Shown one piece after another: positions 16,219 through 24,655 of a stretch of DNA of 37,078 nucleotides. Source of the stretch: Planctomycetia bacterium (lineage in GTDB: Bacteria; Planctomycetota; Planctomycetia; Pirellulales; UBA1268); assembly GCA_009926295.1 (NCBI GenBank), contig RFPF01000003.1, forward strand, positions 1 to 37,078, read 5' to 3'. The notes under the pieces are model-generated. The model searched no databases. It had not been told where the DNA came from and saw only the letters and a list, made by a program, of their open reading frames with translations. The stretch's first letter is position 1, and the number at the start of each line of letters is the position of its first letter. The position numbers and the translations under genes are program-made.

Positions 16219-16451
16219 AGCACTTCGACCTGTCCAGTGGAGCGGCGAAGATGGCGCTGGCCCTCAAGCAGCTCGACCTGAAGTGGGAGACTGCCAAGGA
16301 GACCTGGAACGACTCCACCAGCAAGGCCTTCCACAAGGAGCACATCGAGCCGCTGATGCCCGAGGTCAAGCAGACGCTCGAGGCGGTGGGGCGGCTCGCA
16401 GAGGTGCTGGCCCGGGCTGCCCGCGACGTGAGCGACCAATTCGATGGCTGA
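16215..16451 (+). CDS. Second small WXG100-like protein (W-x-D variant)
   Basis: A 78-residue helical protein with Trp31-Asn32-Asp33 in ETWNDSTSKAF between two predicted helices, matching the WXG100 hairpin outline but with Asp in place of Gly. A second Trp (24) precedes it. It has no tyrosine, so the usual type VII tail signal cannot be present. It overlaps its upstream neighbour by four bases and its downstream ATPase by eight, so translation is probably coupled. It may pair with the 90-residue protein as EsxA pairs with EsxB, which would need experimental support. Confidence 0.78.
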   Translation: MKHFDLSSGAAKMALALKQLDLKWETAKETWNDSTSKAFHKEHIEPLMPEVKQTLEAVGRLAEVLARAARDVSDQFDG

Positions 16452-19400
16452 AGCCCCCGCCGAACCGGCTCCCGACACCCCCTACGATCGCGACGTGCTC
16501 CGGGCACAGATGGCGACGCTGCGCAGCGAGGCTGCGGCCCGGGCGAAGCTCGAGAACGAGATCGCGGCGGAACACGAGGCCGAACGCACCGCGGCCCAAG
16601 CCGACTCCGACCAGAAGCTCGCTGCGACCCGCGAGAAATATGCGCGGGAGATCGACGCCACCCGGCGGGAGTACGAAACGGTGCTCCAGAAGGTGGCGGC
16701 CCAAGCCGCAGCCGAGCAGAAGAAGCTCGACGAGCAGCGCAAGGGCTTCGCCGCCACGATCCTCCGCACCTGCGCCGCCCAGGAGAAGCAGCTCAAGGAC
16801 GACGACCAGTTCGAGGACTCGACGTTCCGCGACACCTGGAAGGACAAGCGCAAGGAACCCAACCAACGCCACGCCCGGGCGGAGAAGGAACTCACCCGCA
16901 CGCTCGCGCAGCTCGACGAGGCGGACCACAAGAGCCTCCAGGCGCTGGCCGGATGGCGGATCACCCCGCCGCCCGAGCCCGGCGACCAGGCTTCACTCGA
17001 CTCCTCGGCCCCGCTCGAATCATCCCCGCCGGCCGGAGACGTGCTCGCACAGCTCGAGCGGCTTCGGGCGGAAATCGTCGAGGCGGCCGCCGCGCTCTGC
17101 GGCCTCGCCACGGCTCGCACGGCGTTCTCCGGGGGCACCCTGGGCGCGGCGATCGTCCTGCCGATCGTCGCCGCTCTCGCCGCCGCTGCGGCAACCTTCT
17201 TCCTCGTGCCCGGCGACATGCAGCTCCGGTCGATCGTGGCGGGCACCGTCGCACTCCTCGTCGCGGGACTCGGCGCCGGACTGTCCGTGGTGCTGGTCGG
17301 GAGGCTGCGGAAGCGGGCTCGGGCGGAGGCCGTCGACCTGCGGGCGAGGCTCGGCGGCGAGATCACCCGCGCCCGCCGCCTGCACGCCGCGGGCCTCCAA
17401 TTCATCAAGGCCCGGCGCGACGACCAGGCCCGCGAACTCGAGGAGCGGTTCAATCGCGAGGTCGCCGAGCGGGCCGCCGTGCTGCAGGCGAAGCTCGCGG
17501 AGGCCGTCGCCCGAAAGGACAAGCAGTCGGCCGAACTCGAGGCGAAGTACCATGCGAAGGTCGCCGAGATCGCCCGCAAGCGGGATTCCTCGAAGCAGGC
17601 CGCCGAAGCGAAGTATCCACCCCGCTTGGCGGCCCTCGAGACCGGCTGCCGGGAGGATCTCGCCCGCCTCGAGTCGGCCAAAGTGGAGCGGCTGGCAGCC
17701 GCGGACGCCCGCCGTGACCAGCGCTGGCGGGAGATGACGGACCGCTGGCGTGAGGCCCGCACCTCGACGGCTGCGGTGTACGAGGAGGTGAGCCGCATCG
17801 ACGCCGAGGCGTTTCGTGGCTGGGAGGCCCTTGCCGACGAGGCCACCCCGCTGCCGGTCGCCTGCCCGCAGGGCCTGCGGTTCGGAACCCAGTCGCTGAC
17901 GCTCGAAAAGGTTCCCGGAGGCGTCTCGCCGCATGCCGAGCTGAACGCGTTCGGACCGGTATCGTGGACACAGCCGGCACTCGTGCCCTTTCCACGCCAC
18001 GCATCCCTCCTCATCAAGACGACGGCCGACCAGAAGGAGACGGCGTCGGCCATGATGCAGGCCCTCATGCTCCGCATCGCCAGCGGCATCCCGGCCGGGC
18101 AGAGCCGCTTCACGATCATCGACCCGCTCGGCCTCGGCAAGCAGTTTGCAGGCTTCATGCATCTCGCCGATCACGACGAACTGCTCGTCACCAGCCGCAT
18201 CTGGACGGAGCCGCAGCAGATCGAGCAGCGGCTCGCCGACATCACCGAACAGATGGAGGTGGTCATCCAGAAGTACCTCCGCAACGAATACGAGTCGATC
18301 GGGGACTACAACGCCGATGCCGAGGTGCCGGAGCCCTACCGATTCGTGGCCGTCGCCAATTTTCCCGCGAACTTCACGGAAACGAGCGCCCGGCGGTTGG
18401 CGAGCATCGCGGCCAGCGGCGCCCGCTGCGGCGTCTACCTCGTCCTCTCGGTCGACACGAAGGCGGCGCTGCCGTCCGACTTCAGCCTTGCCGACGTCGA
18501 GAAGCACTCCACGACGCTCGTCCTCAAGGACGGCACGTTCACGTGGACCGACCCGGAATTCTCCAGGTGGCCGCTGACCGTCGAGCAGGCGCCGTCCGAC
18601 GAGGTGTTCACGCAGATCATCCAGCGGGTGGGGAAGGCCGCCAAGGCGGCCAAGCGGGTGGAGGTGCCCTTCGACCGCGTCGCGCCGAAGGAGGAGGACT
18701 GGTGGAAGGGGAGCACGGCGAGCGAGGTGCTCGCGCCGCTCGGCCCGGCCGGGGCGAAGAAGCTGCAATACCTCAAGCTCGGCAAGGGCACGAGCCAGCA
18801 CGTGCTCATCGCCGGCAAGACGGGCTCCGGAAAATCGACGCTGATGCACGCCATGATCACGAGCCTGGCGTTGCAATACAGCCCCAACGAGATCCAGTTC
18901 TACCTCATCGACTTCAAGAAGGGCGTCGAATTCAAGCTCTACGACCACTACAAGCTGCCGCACGCCCGGGTGATCGCGATCGAGAGCGAGCGCGAGTTCG
19001 GGCTCTCGGTGCTCGAGCAGCTCGACCGCGAGCTCAAGCGCCGCGGCGACCTGTTCCGCGACCTCGCCGTGCAGGACGTGGCTGGGTTTCGCGCCACCGG
19101 CCACGCCGACCCGATGCCGCGGATCCTCCTCATCATCGACGAGTTCCAGGAAATCTTCGTCGAGGACGACAAGTTGGCGCAGGAGGCGGCCCTGATCCTC
19201 GACCGGCTGGTGCGTCAGGGCCGTGCGTTCGGCATGCACGTGCTCCTCGGGTCGCAGACGCTCGGCGGCTCCTACAGCCTCCCCCGCGCCACGATGGGGC
19301 AGATGGCGGTGCGGGTAGCGCTGCAGTGCAACGAAGCCGACTCCAGCCTGATCCTCTCGGAGGACAACACGGCGGCCAGGCTGCTCACGCGGCCGGGCGA

Positions 19401-20616
19401 GGCGATCTACAACGACGCCAACGGCATGGTTGCCGGCAACAACCCGTTCCAGGTGGTGTTTCTCAACGACGAGCGCCGCGAGCGCTACCTCGGGGCCCTT
19501 CGGGCCATGGCCGATCGCCGCACCGACATCCCCGCCGTGCCCCGGATGGTGTTCGACGGCAACGAGGCGGCCGATCCCGCGGGCAACCCGCTGCTGCGCG
19601 AACTCCTCGCCACGAATACCGTCCACGGACGCGAGTTGACGGCGCCCCTGGCGTGGCTCGGTGACGCGATCGCGATCAAGGATCCCACCGCGGCCATCTT
19701 CCGCCGCCAGGGAGGCGCCAACATGCTCGTGGTCGGTCAGCGCGAGGATCTCGGCACCGCTCTGCTGGCGATGTCGATCGTGAGCCTCGCCGCCGGGCAC
19801 GACCCGCACCCGGGCGGGGGCACCGGACGCCCGGCGCGGTTCGTGCTCTTCGAGCCGGCGATCGCCGAGGAGAAGCCGGAGATCATGCTCGCGTCGCTCG
19901 CCGGGAACCTGCCGCACGACGTCGAGGTGGTGGGGCGGCTCGGCGTCCCCGACGCCATGGAGCGGGTCGCGGCCGAGGTGCGACGGCGCGTCGATGGCCA
20001 GGTGCTCGACGGCGAGGCGGTGTTCGTGGTGATCCGCGACCTGGCCCGCTTTCGCGAGCTCCGCAAGGCCGACGACGGCTTCGGCTTCTCTTTCGGATCG
20101 GAGAAGAAGGTTGGGCCGGCACAGCACTTCCTCGACATCCTCAAGGACGGCCCCACCGTCGGCATCCACGTGCTCCTGTGGTGCGATTCGCTCACGAACC
20201 TGATGCGCACCTTCGAGCGGGGCGCCCTCAAGGAGTTCGAACTCCGCGTGCTCTTCCAGATGAGCGGCTCCGACTCCAGCCAGCTCATCGACAATCCGCT
20301 CGCGAGCAAGCTGGGGCCGCAGCGGGCCCTGTTCATCCACGAGGAGACGGGCACCTTCGAGAAGTTCCGCCCCTACGCCTTCCCGAGCCCCGCGTGGCTC
20401 GCCGGCCTGTCGGCCCGGCTCCGCGAGCGGCCGCAGGGCACGCCGGGAGAGCGACCGGCCGCGGCCGCATCCCCGCAGCCGCCGCCATCGGCTGCTGCGG
20501 AGCAGGGCGAGACGTTCGACTTCGGCTTCGGCGGCGCGGAGGGCGAGTTCAACTTCACGAAGTTCCTCGACGATCCGCCGAATCCCGGTGCCGACCCGAT
20601 CCCGCCTGCGCCTTAG
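16444..20616 (+). CDS. FtsK/SpoIIIE-type membrane ATPase (EccC/EssC-like) of the type VII-like module
   Basis: A 1390-residue motor protein. Residues 1-130 are coiled coil. Two membrane helices lie at about 233-256 and 264-286, then a long coiled coil to about 460. Residues about 470-715 resemble an ATPase module without a P-loop. The central FtsK domain is intact: Walker A GKTGSGKST at 791-799, Walker B ILLIIDE at 894-900 and a sensor-like LLGSQTLGG. A third module (about 1075-1350) has GQREDLGTALL where a P-loop would be, so it lacks the Lys. The C-terminus is acidic and Pro-rich. Three tandem modules and two membrane helices recall EccC/EssC, but those carry other N-terminal parts (FHA domains in EssC). 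Adjacent WXG100-like genes support a type VII-related role over chromosome segregation. No EccB, EccD, EccE or mycosin gene is near. Confidence 0.88.
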   Translation: MAEAPAEPAPDTPYDRDVLRAQMATLRSEAAARAKLENEIAAEHEAERTAAQADSDQKLAATREKYAREIDATRREYETVLQKVAAQAAAEQKKLDEQRKGFAATILRTCAAQEKQLKDDDQFEDSTFRDTWKDKRKEPNQRHARAEKELTRTLAQLDEADHKSLQALAGWRITPPPEPGDQASLDSSAPLESSPPAGDVLAQLERLRAEIVEAAAALCGLATARTAFSGGTLGAAIVLPIVAALAAAAATFFLVPGDMQLRSIVAGTVALLVAGLGAGLSVVLVGRLRKRARAEAVDLRARLGGEITRARRLHAAGLQFIKARRDDQARELEERFNREVAERAAVLQAKLAEAVARKDKQSAELEAKYHAKVAEIARKRDSSKQAAEAKYPPRLAALETGCREDLARLESAKVERLAAADARRDQRWREMTDRWREARTSTAAVYEEVSRIDAEAFRGWEALADEATPLPVACPQGLRFGTQSLTLEKVPGGVSPHAELNAFGPVSWTQPALVPFPRHASLLIKTTADQKETASAMMQALMLRIASGIPAGQSRFTIIDPLGLGKQFAGFMHLADHDELLVTSRIWTEPQQIEQRLADITEQMEVVIQKYLRNEYESIGDYNADAEVPEPYRFVAVANFPANFTETSARRLASIAASGARCGVYLVLSVDTKAALPSDFSLADVEKHSTTLVLKDGTFTWTDPEFSRWPLTVEQAPSDEVFTQIIQRVGKAAKAAKRVEVPFDRVAPKEEDWWKGSTASEVLAPLGPAGAKKLQYLKLGKGTSQHVLIAGKTGSGKSTLMHAMITSLALQYSPNEIQFYLIDFKKGVEFKLYDHYKLPHARVIAIESEREFGLSVLEQLDRELKRRGDLFRDLAVQDVAGFRATGHADPMPRILLIIDEFQEIFVEDDKLAQEAALILDRLVRQGRAFGMHVLLGSQTLGGSYSLPRATMGQMAVRVALQCNEADSSLILSEDNTAARLLTRPGEAIYNDANGMVAGNNPFQVVFLNDERRERYLGALRAMADRRTDIPAVPRMVFDGNEAADPAGNPLLRELLATNTVHGRELTAPLAWLGDAIAIKDPTAAIFRRQGGANMLVVGQREDLGTALLAMSIVSLAAGHDPHPGGGTGRPARFVLFEPAIAEEKPEIMLASLAGNLPHDVEVVGRLGVPDAMERVAAEVRRRVDGQVLDGEAVFVVIRDLARFRELRKADDGFGFSFGSEKKVGPAQHFLDILKDGPTVGIHVLLWCDSLTNLMRTFERGALKEFELRVLFQMSGSDSSQLIDNPLASKLGPQRALFIHEETGTFEKFRPYAFPSPAWLAGLSARLRERPQGTPGERPAAAASPQPPPSAAAEQGETFDFGFGGAEGEFNFTKFLDDPPNPGADPIPPAP

Positions 20617-20658
20617 GCCGGGATCGAGCCCGCTGCATCGTGGCCCCGCGCGGCGGCA

Positions 20659-21975
20659 TCAGCGCCGCAGCGTGTCGCTCGTGAGATGCCCGAAGAGCGT
20701 TTCGCGACCCCGCAGCACGTAGAACTTGAGCGGACCGAGGTTGTCCTCGCGGGCCTTGTCGAGCACGTACACCACGTTGTCGCCGGTGATCGTCTCCCAC
20801 ACGTGCAGGCCCACGAGGATGTCCCCGGCCCGAATGCCCTGCTCCGTCGCCGGACCGTCGTCCCGAACCTCGCGAACGAGCAGCCCGCCGCGGTATCGCG
20901 ACTGCAGCTTCTGCACCCTGGCAAGTGGCACAGCCTCCACCCGCAGGCCGAGCTCGAGCCAGCACCGCTCCTCGACGGTGAGCGACAGGTCGCGGGCGGC
21001 CGCCAGCGGCAGGTCGAGTCGCTCCTCGGCGCCGGCCCGCAGGACCGTCACCGGCACGCTGTCGCCCGCCTTACGGCCGAGTAACGCCCGCTCGAGGTCG
21101 AGCTGGCTCGCGACGGGCAGGTCGCACACCCGTGTGATCACGTCGCCGGCCTTCACGCCGATCGTCTCCGCGGGACTCTCCCCGTGGACGGCCTCGACGA
21201 CGACACCTCGTTGGCCGTCTCCCCTGCCGACGATGCCATGCCACGTACGGTCGACCCGCTCCACCGAGAGCAGTTCCGTCACCACGGCGAGCGCCTTGTC
21301 GATCGGGATCGCGAATCCGATACCCTGAGCCCCGGCACGAACCGCCACGTTGATCCCGATCATCTCCCCGTTGATGTTGAGGAGCGGCCCGCCGGAATTG
21401 CCGGGATTGATGCTGGCATCGGTCTGGATGAGGTCGTCGTAGCGTTGCGTCCGGCTCACCTCGACGTCGCGGTGGAGAGCCGAGATGATGCCGCGCGTCA
21501 CCGTGTGCTCGTAGCCGAACGCGTTGCCCAGGGCGAGCACCGTCTCGCCGATCATGAGGTCGCTCGACGTCCCGATCGTGATCACCGGGAGCGGGGCGTC
21601 GGCCGCGACTTTGATCACCGCGAGGTCGGTTCGCGGATCGTGCGAGACGAGCGTCGCCGACACCGTCCTGCCGGATGCGAGCGTGACCTCGATCCGCCGC
21701 ACCCCCTCGACAACGTGGTAGTTTGTCACCACGTACCCGCGGGGGTCGATCACGACCCCCGTGCCCATGCCGTTGACCTTCCGCTGCTCGGCGCCGGGGT
21801 CATCCTCACCGGCCGGGACGAACTTCTGGCCGTGGATGTTCACGACCGAGTCCCGCGTCGACTCGATGGCCCGGACGATGGCGGTGCGCCGCGACTCGAC
21901 CGCGGCCGCCGGGCGGATGAGCGCGGCGCCGCACGCGATGGCCGCGACCACGGCGAAGAACCGCGTACACCGCAT
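20659..21975 (-). CDS. HtrA/DegP-type periplasmic serine protease with two PDZ domains
   Basis: Secreted quality-control protease (438 residues) with a signal peptide (1-25). The chymotrypsin-fold domain has the triad His87 (TNYHVVEG), Asp117 (RTDLAVIKV) and Ser194 (PGNSGGPLL). Two PDZ domains follow, around 245-325 (GESPAETIGVKAGDVITRV) and 355-420 (GPATEQGIRAGDILVGL). All key residues are intact. It converges on the type VII-like ATPase gene with 42 bp between stops, so it is not in that operon. The 207-bp region upstream, before the next gene, contains no confident promoter. It could be called DegP/DegQ, but the substrate range is not visible. Confidence 0.93.
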   Translation of the reverse strand: MRCTRFFAVVAAIACGAALIRPAAAVESRRTAIVRAIESTRDSVVNIHGQKFVPAGEDDPGAEQRKVNGMGTGVVIDPRGYVVTNYHVVEGVRRIEVTLASGRTVSATLVSHDPRTDLAVIKVAADAPLPVITIGTSSDLMIGETVLALGNAFGYEHTVTRGIISALHRDVEVSRTQRYDDLIQTDASINPGNSGGPLLNINGEMIGINVAVRAGAQGIGFAIPIDKALAVVTELLSVERVDRTWHGIVGRGDGQRGVVVEAVHGESPAETIGVKAGDVITRVCDLPVASQLDLERALLGRKAGDSVPVTVLRAGAEERLDLPLAAARDLSLTVEERCWLELGLRVEAVPLARVQKLQSRYRGGLLVREVRDDGPATEQGIRAGDILVGLHVWETITGDNVVYVLDKAREDNLGPLKFYVLRGRETLFGHLTSDTLRR

Positions 21976-22182
21976 GTGGCTGTTGTCCCGTGACGATCCC
22001 GGCCCCGACCGCGCTCCCGGGGCGGCCCCGACCGGCCGCTCGCACCGCCGCGCAGCGTCCTGCCGTGGAGGTTGGATCGGACGACGGCGTCCGCCTATTC
22101 ACCGCCGCCGCCGCGGCCCGATACAGTTTTCCAGCCGCGTTCGCGGCACCCTTTCCGGTGGGGGGTGCGGATCGAAACGCCG

Positions 22183-23394
22183 TCAATCCCTGCCGCCCGG
22201 GCCAGATTTCCTCACGCTCCCGCCCGGGGCGGGCGGTGCGATCAGGAGGGGCAGGAGCTGCAGCGCGAGAAACAGCCCCAGCACGGAGAGCACCAGCGTT
22301 GGCCAGGCGGCGGCGATCCGCTCCCCGAGGCCCCATCCCGCCTCCCGGGCGACTCCGCCGAGCAGCGTCGCGACGAGCAGCACGAACAACCCCGCGAGCA
22401 CGATCCCGCACCCCAGCGACGCCATCGTCCCCTTGAAGGTGCCGATCTCTGAGAATTCCTCCTGGTGGAGGTCGATGCTCCGGCCGCGGGCCACGCTGCG
22501 AGGAACGGTCTCGGCGATCTCGATCGCCCGCGCGGCGTCATCCCAGCCCGCGGGGGCCACCGCCCCGCCGGACCGGCCGTCGTCCGCGACGACGGCGAGG
22601 ATCGCGGCGCCGCGATCGAATGCGACCCGTTCGGCCGGGCCCGGCCCCGACCAGGTCCACTCGGCGGCAGGTCCGCCGGGAATCTCGACGGTCCGGCTCG
22701 CCCTCGAGCCCACGAGCGTGATCGTGAGATCGTCGGCATCCCCCCGAACCACCCGCCATGTGACGGGCAGTGCGGCGCCGCCGGTGAATCCCACGGCCAG
22801 CGTCGCCCACGCGCTGGCTGGATCGGCGCCACCGAGCGTCGAGAGCCTCCGCGGATCGCCCGCGAGGGTGCGGACGAGGTCCGCGTCACGGGCCAGGTGC
22901 AGGAGAACGCTGTCCCGGCTGCGGTCGGCAAGCCGCCGCGTCATCTCCACCGTTTCCAGGACGCCGAGCGGGCCGCCCCCGGCGAGGGACGCCTCGATCT
23001 CGGCACGGAGCCGGCTCACGAAAGGATGCAATCGATCCGGCAGGAACGGCACGAGCCGGGCGCCGGAGTCCTTGCGGATCATGTCGAGTTCGTAGGCCCA
23101 GAGCATGGAGAGTTCGAGCGGCTGAGAGAGCACGAGCGTCCGCCCCGCCTGCACGAGCTTCCTGACGGCCTCCGACCGCGACTCCCCCCAGCCCTCCCCG
23201 CCGACCAACACCACGTCGCCGGCTGCCGCATCCATCAACGCCTCCCACGGCACCGTGCGGACCGTCGGCGGCACGACCCCTCCGGCCGCCCCCGCGGCCA
23301 CGTCGCAGGCAGCCGCGAGCTCGTCGCCCCGGGCGAGCGCAGCCCGCAGCACGGCCGCCACCTGCGCGTCGATCCCGAGCACCGCGATTTTCAT
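22183..23394 (-). CDS. Gfo/Idh/MocA-like protein, degenerate, with C-terminal membrane helices
   Basis: A 403-residue protein. The N-terminus (MKIAVLGIDAQVAAVLRAAL) resembles the Rossmann strand of Gfo/Idh/MocA oxidoreductases, but the glycine-rich GxGxxG is lost (LGIDAQ). The usual Glu-Lys-Pro of the family is replaced by Ser-Gln-Pro in LVLSQPLELS. Residues about 105-310 continue with an oxidoreductase-like pattern (LLHLARDADLVRTLAGDP, VTWRVVRGDADDLTITLVG). Two hydrophobic helices near residues 335-357 and 368-390 would anchor it. Classic family members are soluble. It probably lacks dehydrogenase activity and may be a membrane-bound sensor or scaffold (inference). It is divergent from cinA over 64 bp. 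Confidence 0.65.
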   Translation of the reverse strand: MKIAVLGIDAQVAAVLRAALARGDELAAACDVAAGAAGGVVPPTVRTVPWEALMDAAAGDVVLVGGEGWGESRSEAVRKLVQAGRTLVLSQPLELSMLWAYELDMIRKDSGARLVPFLPDRLHPFVSRLRAEIEASLAGGGPLGVLETVEMTRRLADRSRDSVLLHLARDADLVRTLAGDPRRLSTLGGADPASAWATLAVGFTGGAALPVTWRVVRGDADDLTITLVGSRASRTVEIPGGPAAEWTWSGPGPAERVAFDRGAAILAVVADDGRSGGAVAPAGWDDAARAIEIAETVPRSVARGRSIDLHQEEFSEIGTFKGTMASLGCGIVLAGLFVLLVATLLGGVAREAGWGLGERIAAAWPTLVLSVLGLFLALQLLPLLIAPPAPGGSVRKSGPGGRD

Positions 23395-23458
23395 CGCCCC
23401 ATTGTTGGCGGGGCGGCCCCACTTGACCAGCCGGCCGCGACGCGACGACGATCGGTGC

Positions 23459-24655
23459 ATGCATGCCGAAGTCATCGCCATCGGCGACGAACTGACGACG
23501 GGCCAGCGGCTCGACACGAACAGCCAGTGGATCTCGCGGGAACTGGCGGTGATCGGGATCCCGACGTCGTTCCACACCACCACGACCGATTCGCTCGACG
23601 ACGGGGTGGCTGTGTTCCGGGCCGCCATCGAGCGGGCCGACCTCGTGATTGCCACCGGCGGCCTCGGCCCGACGGCCGACGACCTCACCCGCGACGTGCT
23701 CGCGCTGGTCGCCCACGAGCCACTCGAACTCCGCACCGACGCGCTCGCCGCGGTGGAATCGCGGTTCTCGCGCCGCGCGGTGCCGATGCCGGAGAGCAAC
23801 CGTCGCCAGGCGCTCTTTCCGCGCACGAGCCGCGTGATCCCGAATCCAGACGGGACCGCCCCGGGGATCGACATCGAGATTCCCCGGCTGACGACCGGCA
23901 CGAGTCGCGTCTTCGCCCTCCCCGGCGTCCCGGCGGAAATGAAGGTGATGTGGTCCGGCACGGTCCTGCCCGCGCTCGCTTCCTGCCGCCCCGGCGGTGG
24001 CACGATCCTCTTCCGGCGAATCAAGTGCTTCGGCGCCGGCGAGAGCGCGATCGAGGCGCTCCTGCCCGACCTCATCCGCCGGGGCCGCGACCCGCTCGTG
24101 GGCATCACCGCACACGAGGCCACGATCACGCTGCGCATCGCGGCCCGGGGCCGCGACGAGGCCGCCTGCCGGGCCCGGATCGAGCCCACGGAGGACCTGA
24201 TCCGCGCGACGCTCGGCGGCCTCGTATTCGGCGTCGACGATGATGAACTCGAGGATGCGGCCCTCGCCGCGCTTACCCGCTCCGGCGGCTCGCTGGCCAC
24301 GGCAGAGATCGCCACCCGCGGGCGGGTGGCCACCCTCGCCTCGGAGGCCGCCGCCCGGTCCCCTTCGGCGTGCCTGCGCGGGAGCCTGGTTCTTCCCGAC
24401 CACGATGCGGCAACCGCGGTCGCCCTCGCCGAGCGAGCCCGGCGCGAGACGGGGGCGACCCACGGCCTCGGCATCGGTCAGGTGGGGGTGGTCGACGGCG
24501 TGGAGCAGGTGGGTATCGCGCTCGTCGGGCCGCACGGCACCCGCGTGGAGGAGCATCGGCTCGGCGGCGCCGGCACCGTGAGGCTCGCCCGTGCCGCGAA
24601 GACGGCGCTCGACCTCGTGCGCAAGAGCGTACAATCGGGCGGCCCCGCCTCATGA
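23459..24655 (+). CDS. cinA: CinA family protein with degenerate C-terminal amidase domain
   Basis: A 398-residue CinA homologue, slightly short for the family. The N-terminal MoCF/COG1058 domain (known as an ADP-ribose or CoA pyrophosphatase domain) is good: GDELTTGQRLDTNSQWI and GGLGPTADDLTRDV. The C-terminal PncC-type nicotinamide-mononucleotide amidase domain starts near residue 265, but the signature AESCTGG reads AEIATRG (Ile284-Gly288), so the catalytic Ser is missing and the downstream GiaGP motif is not recognisable. Amidase activity is therefore unlikely (inference). ATG 23459 overlaps a GCATGCATGC repeat and lacks a strong ribosome site. It begins a tightly overlapped operon with htrA, thiL and tsaE. 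Confidence 0.88.
   Translation: MHAEVIAIGDELTTGQRLDTNSQWISRELAVIGIPTSFHTTTTDSLDDGVAVFRAAIERADLVIATGGLGPTADDLTRDVLALVAHEPLELRTDALAAVESRFSRRAVPMPESNRRQALFPRTSRVIPNPDGTAPGIDIEIPRLTTGTSRVFALPGVPAEMKVMWSGTVLPALASCRPGGGTILFRRIKCFGAGESAIEALLPDLIRRGRDPLVGITAHEATITLRIAARGRDEAACRARIEPTEDLIRATLGGLVFGVDDDELEDAALAALTRSGGSLATAEIATRGRVATLASEAAARSPSACLRGSLVLPDHDAATAVALAERARRETGATHGLGIGQVGVVDGVEQVGIALVGPHGTRVEEHRLGGAGTVRLARAAKTALDLVRKSVQSGGPAS

Noticed and set aside
17020..20340. Very long open frame on the minus strand opposite the FtsK-type ATPase gene
   Set aside because: It is an artefact of GC-rich codon use. It is His/Arg/Leu-rich without domain signals and lies fully antisense to a gene with clear Walker motifs.
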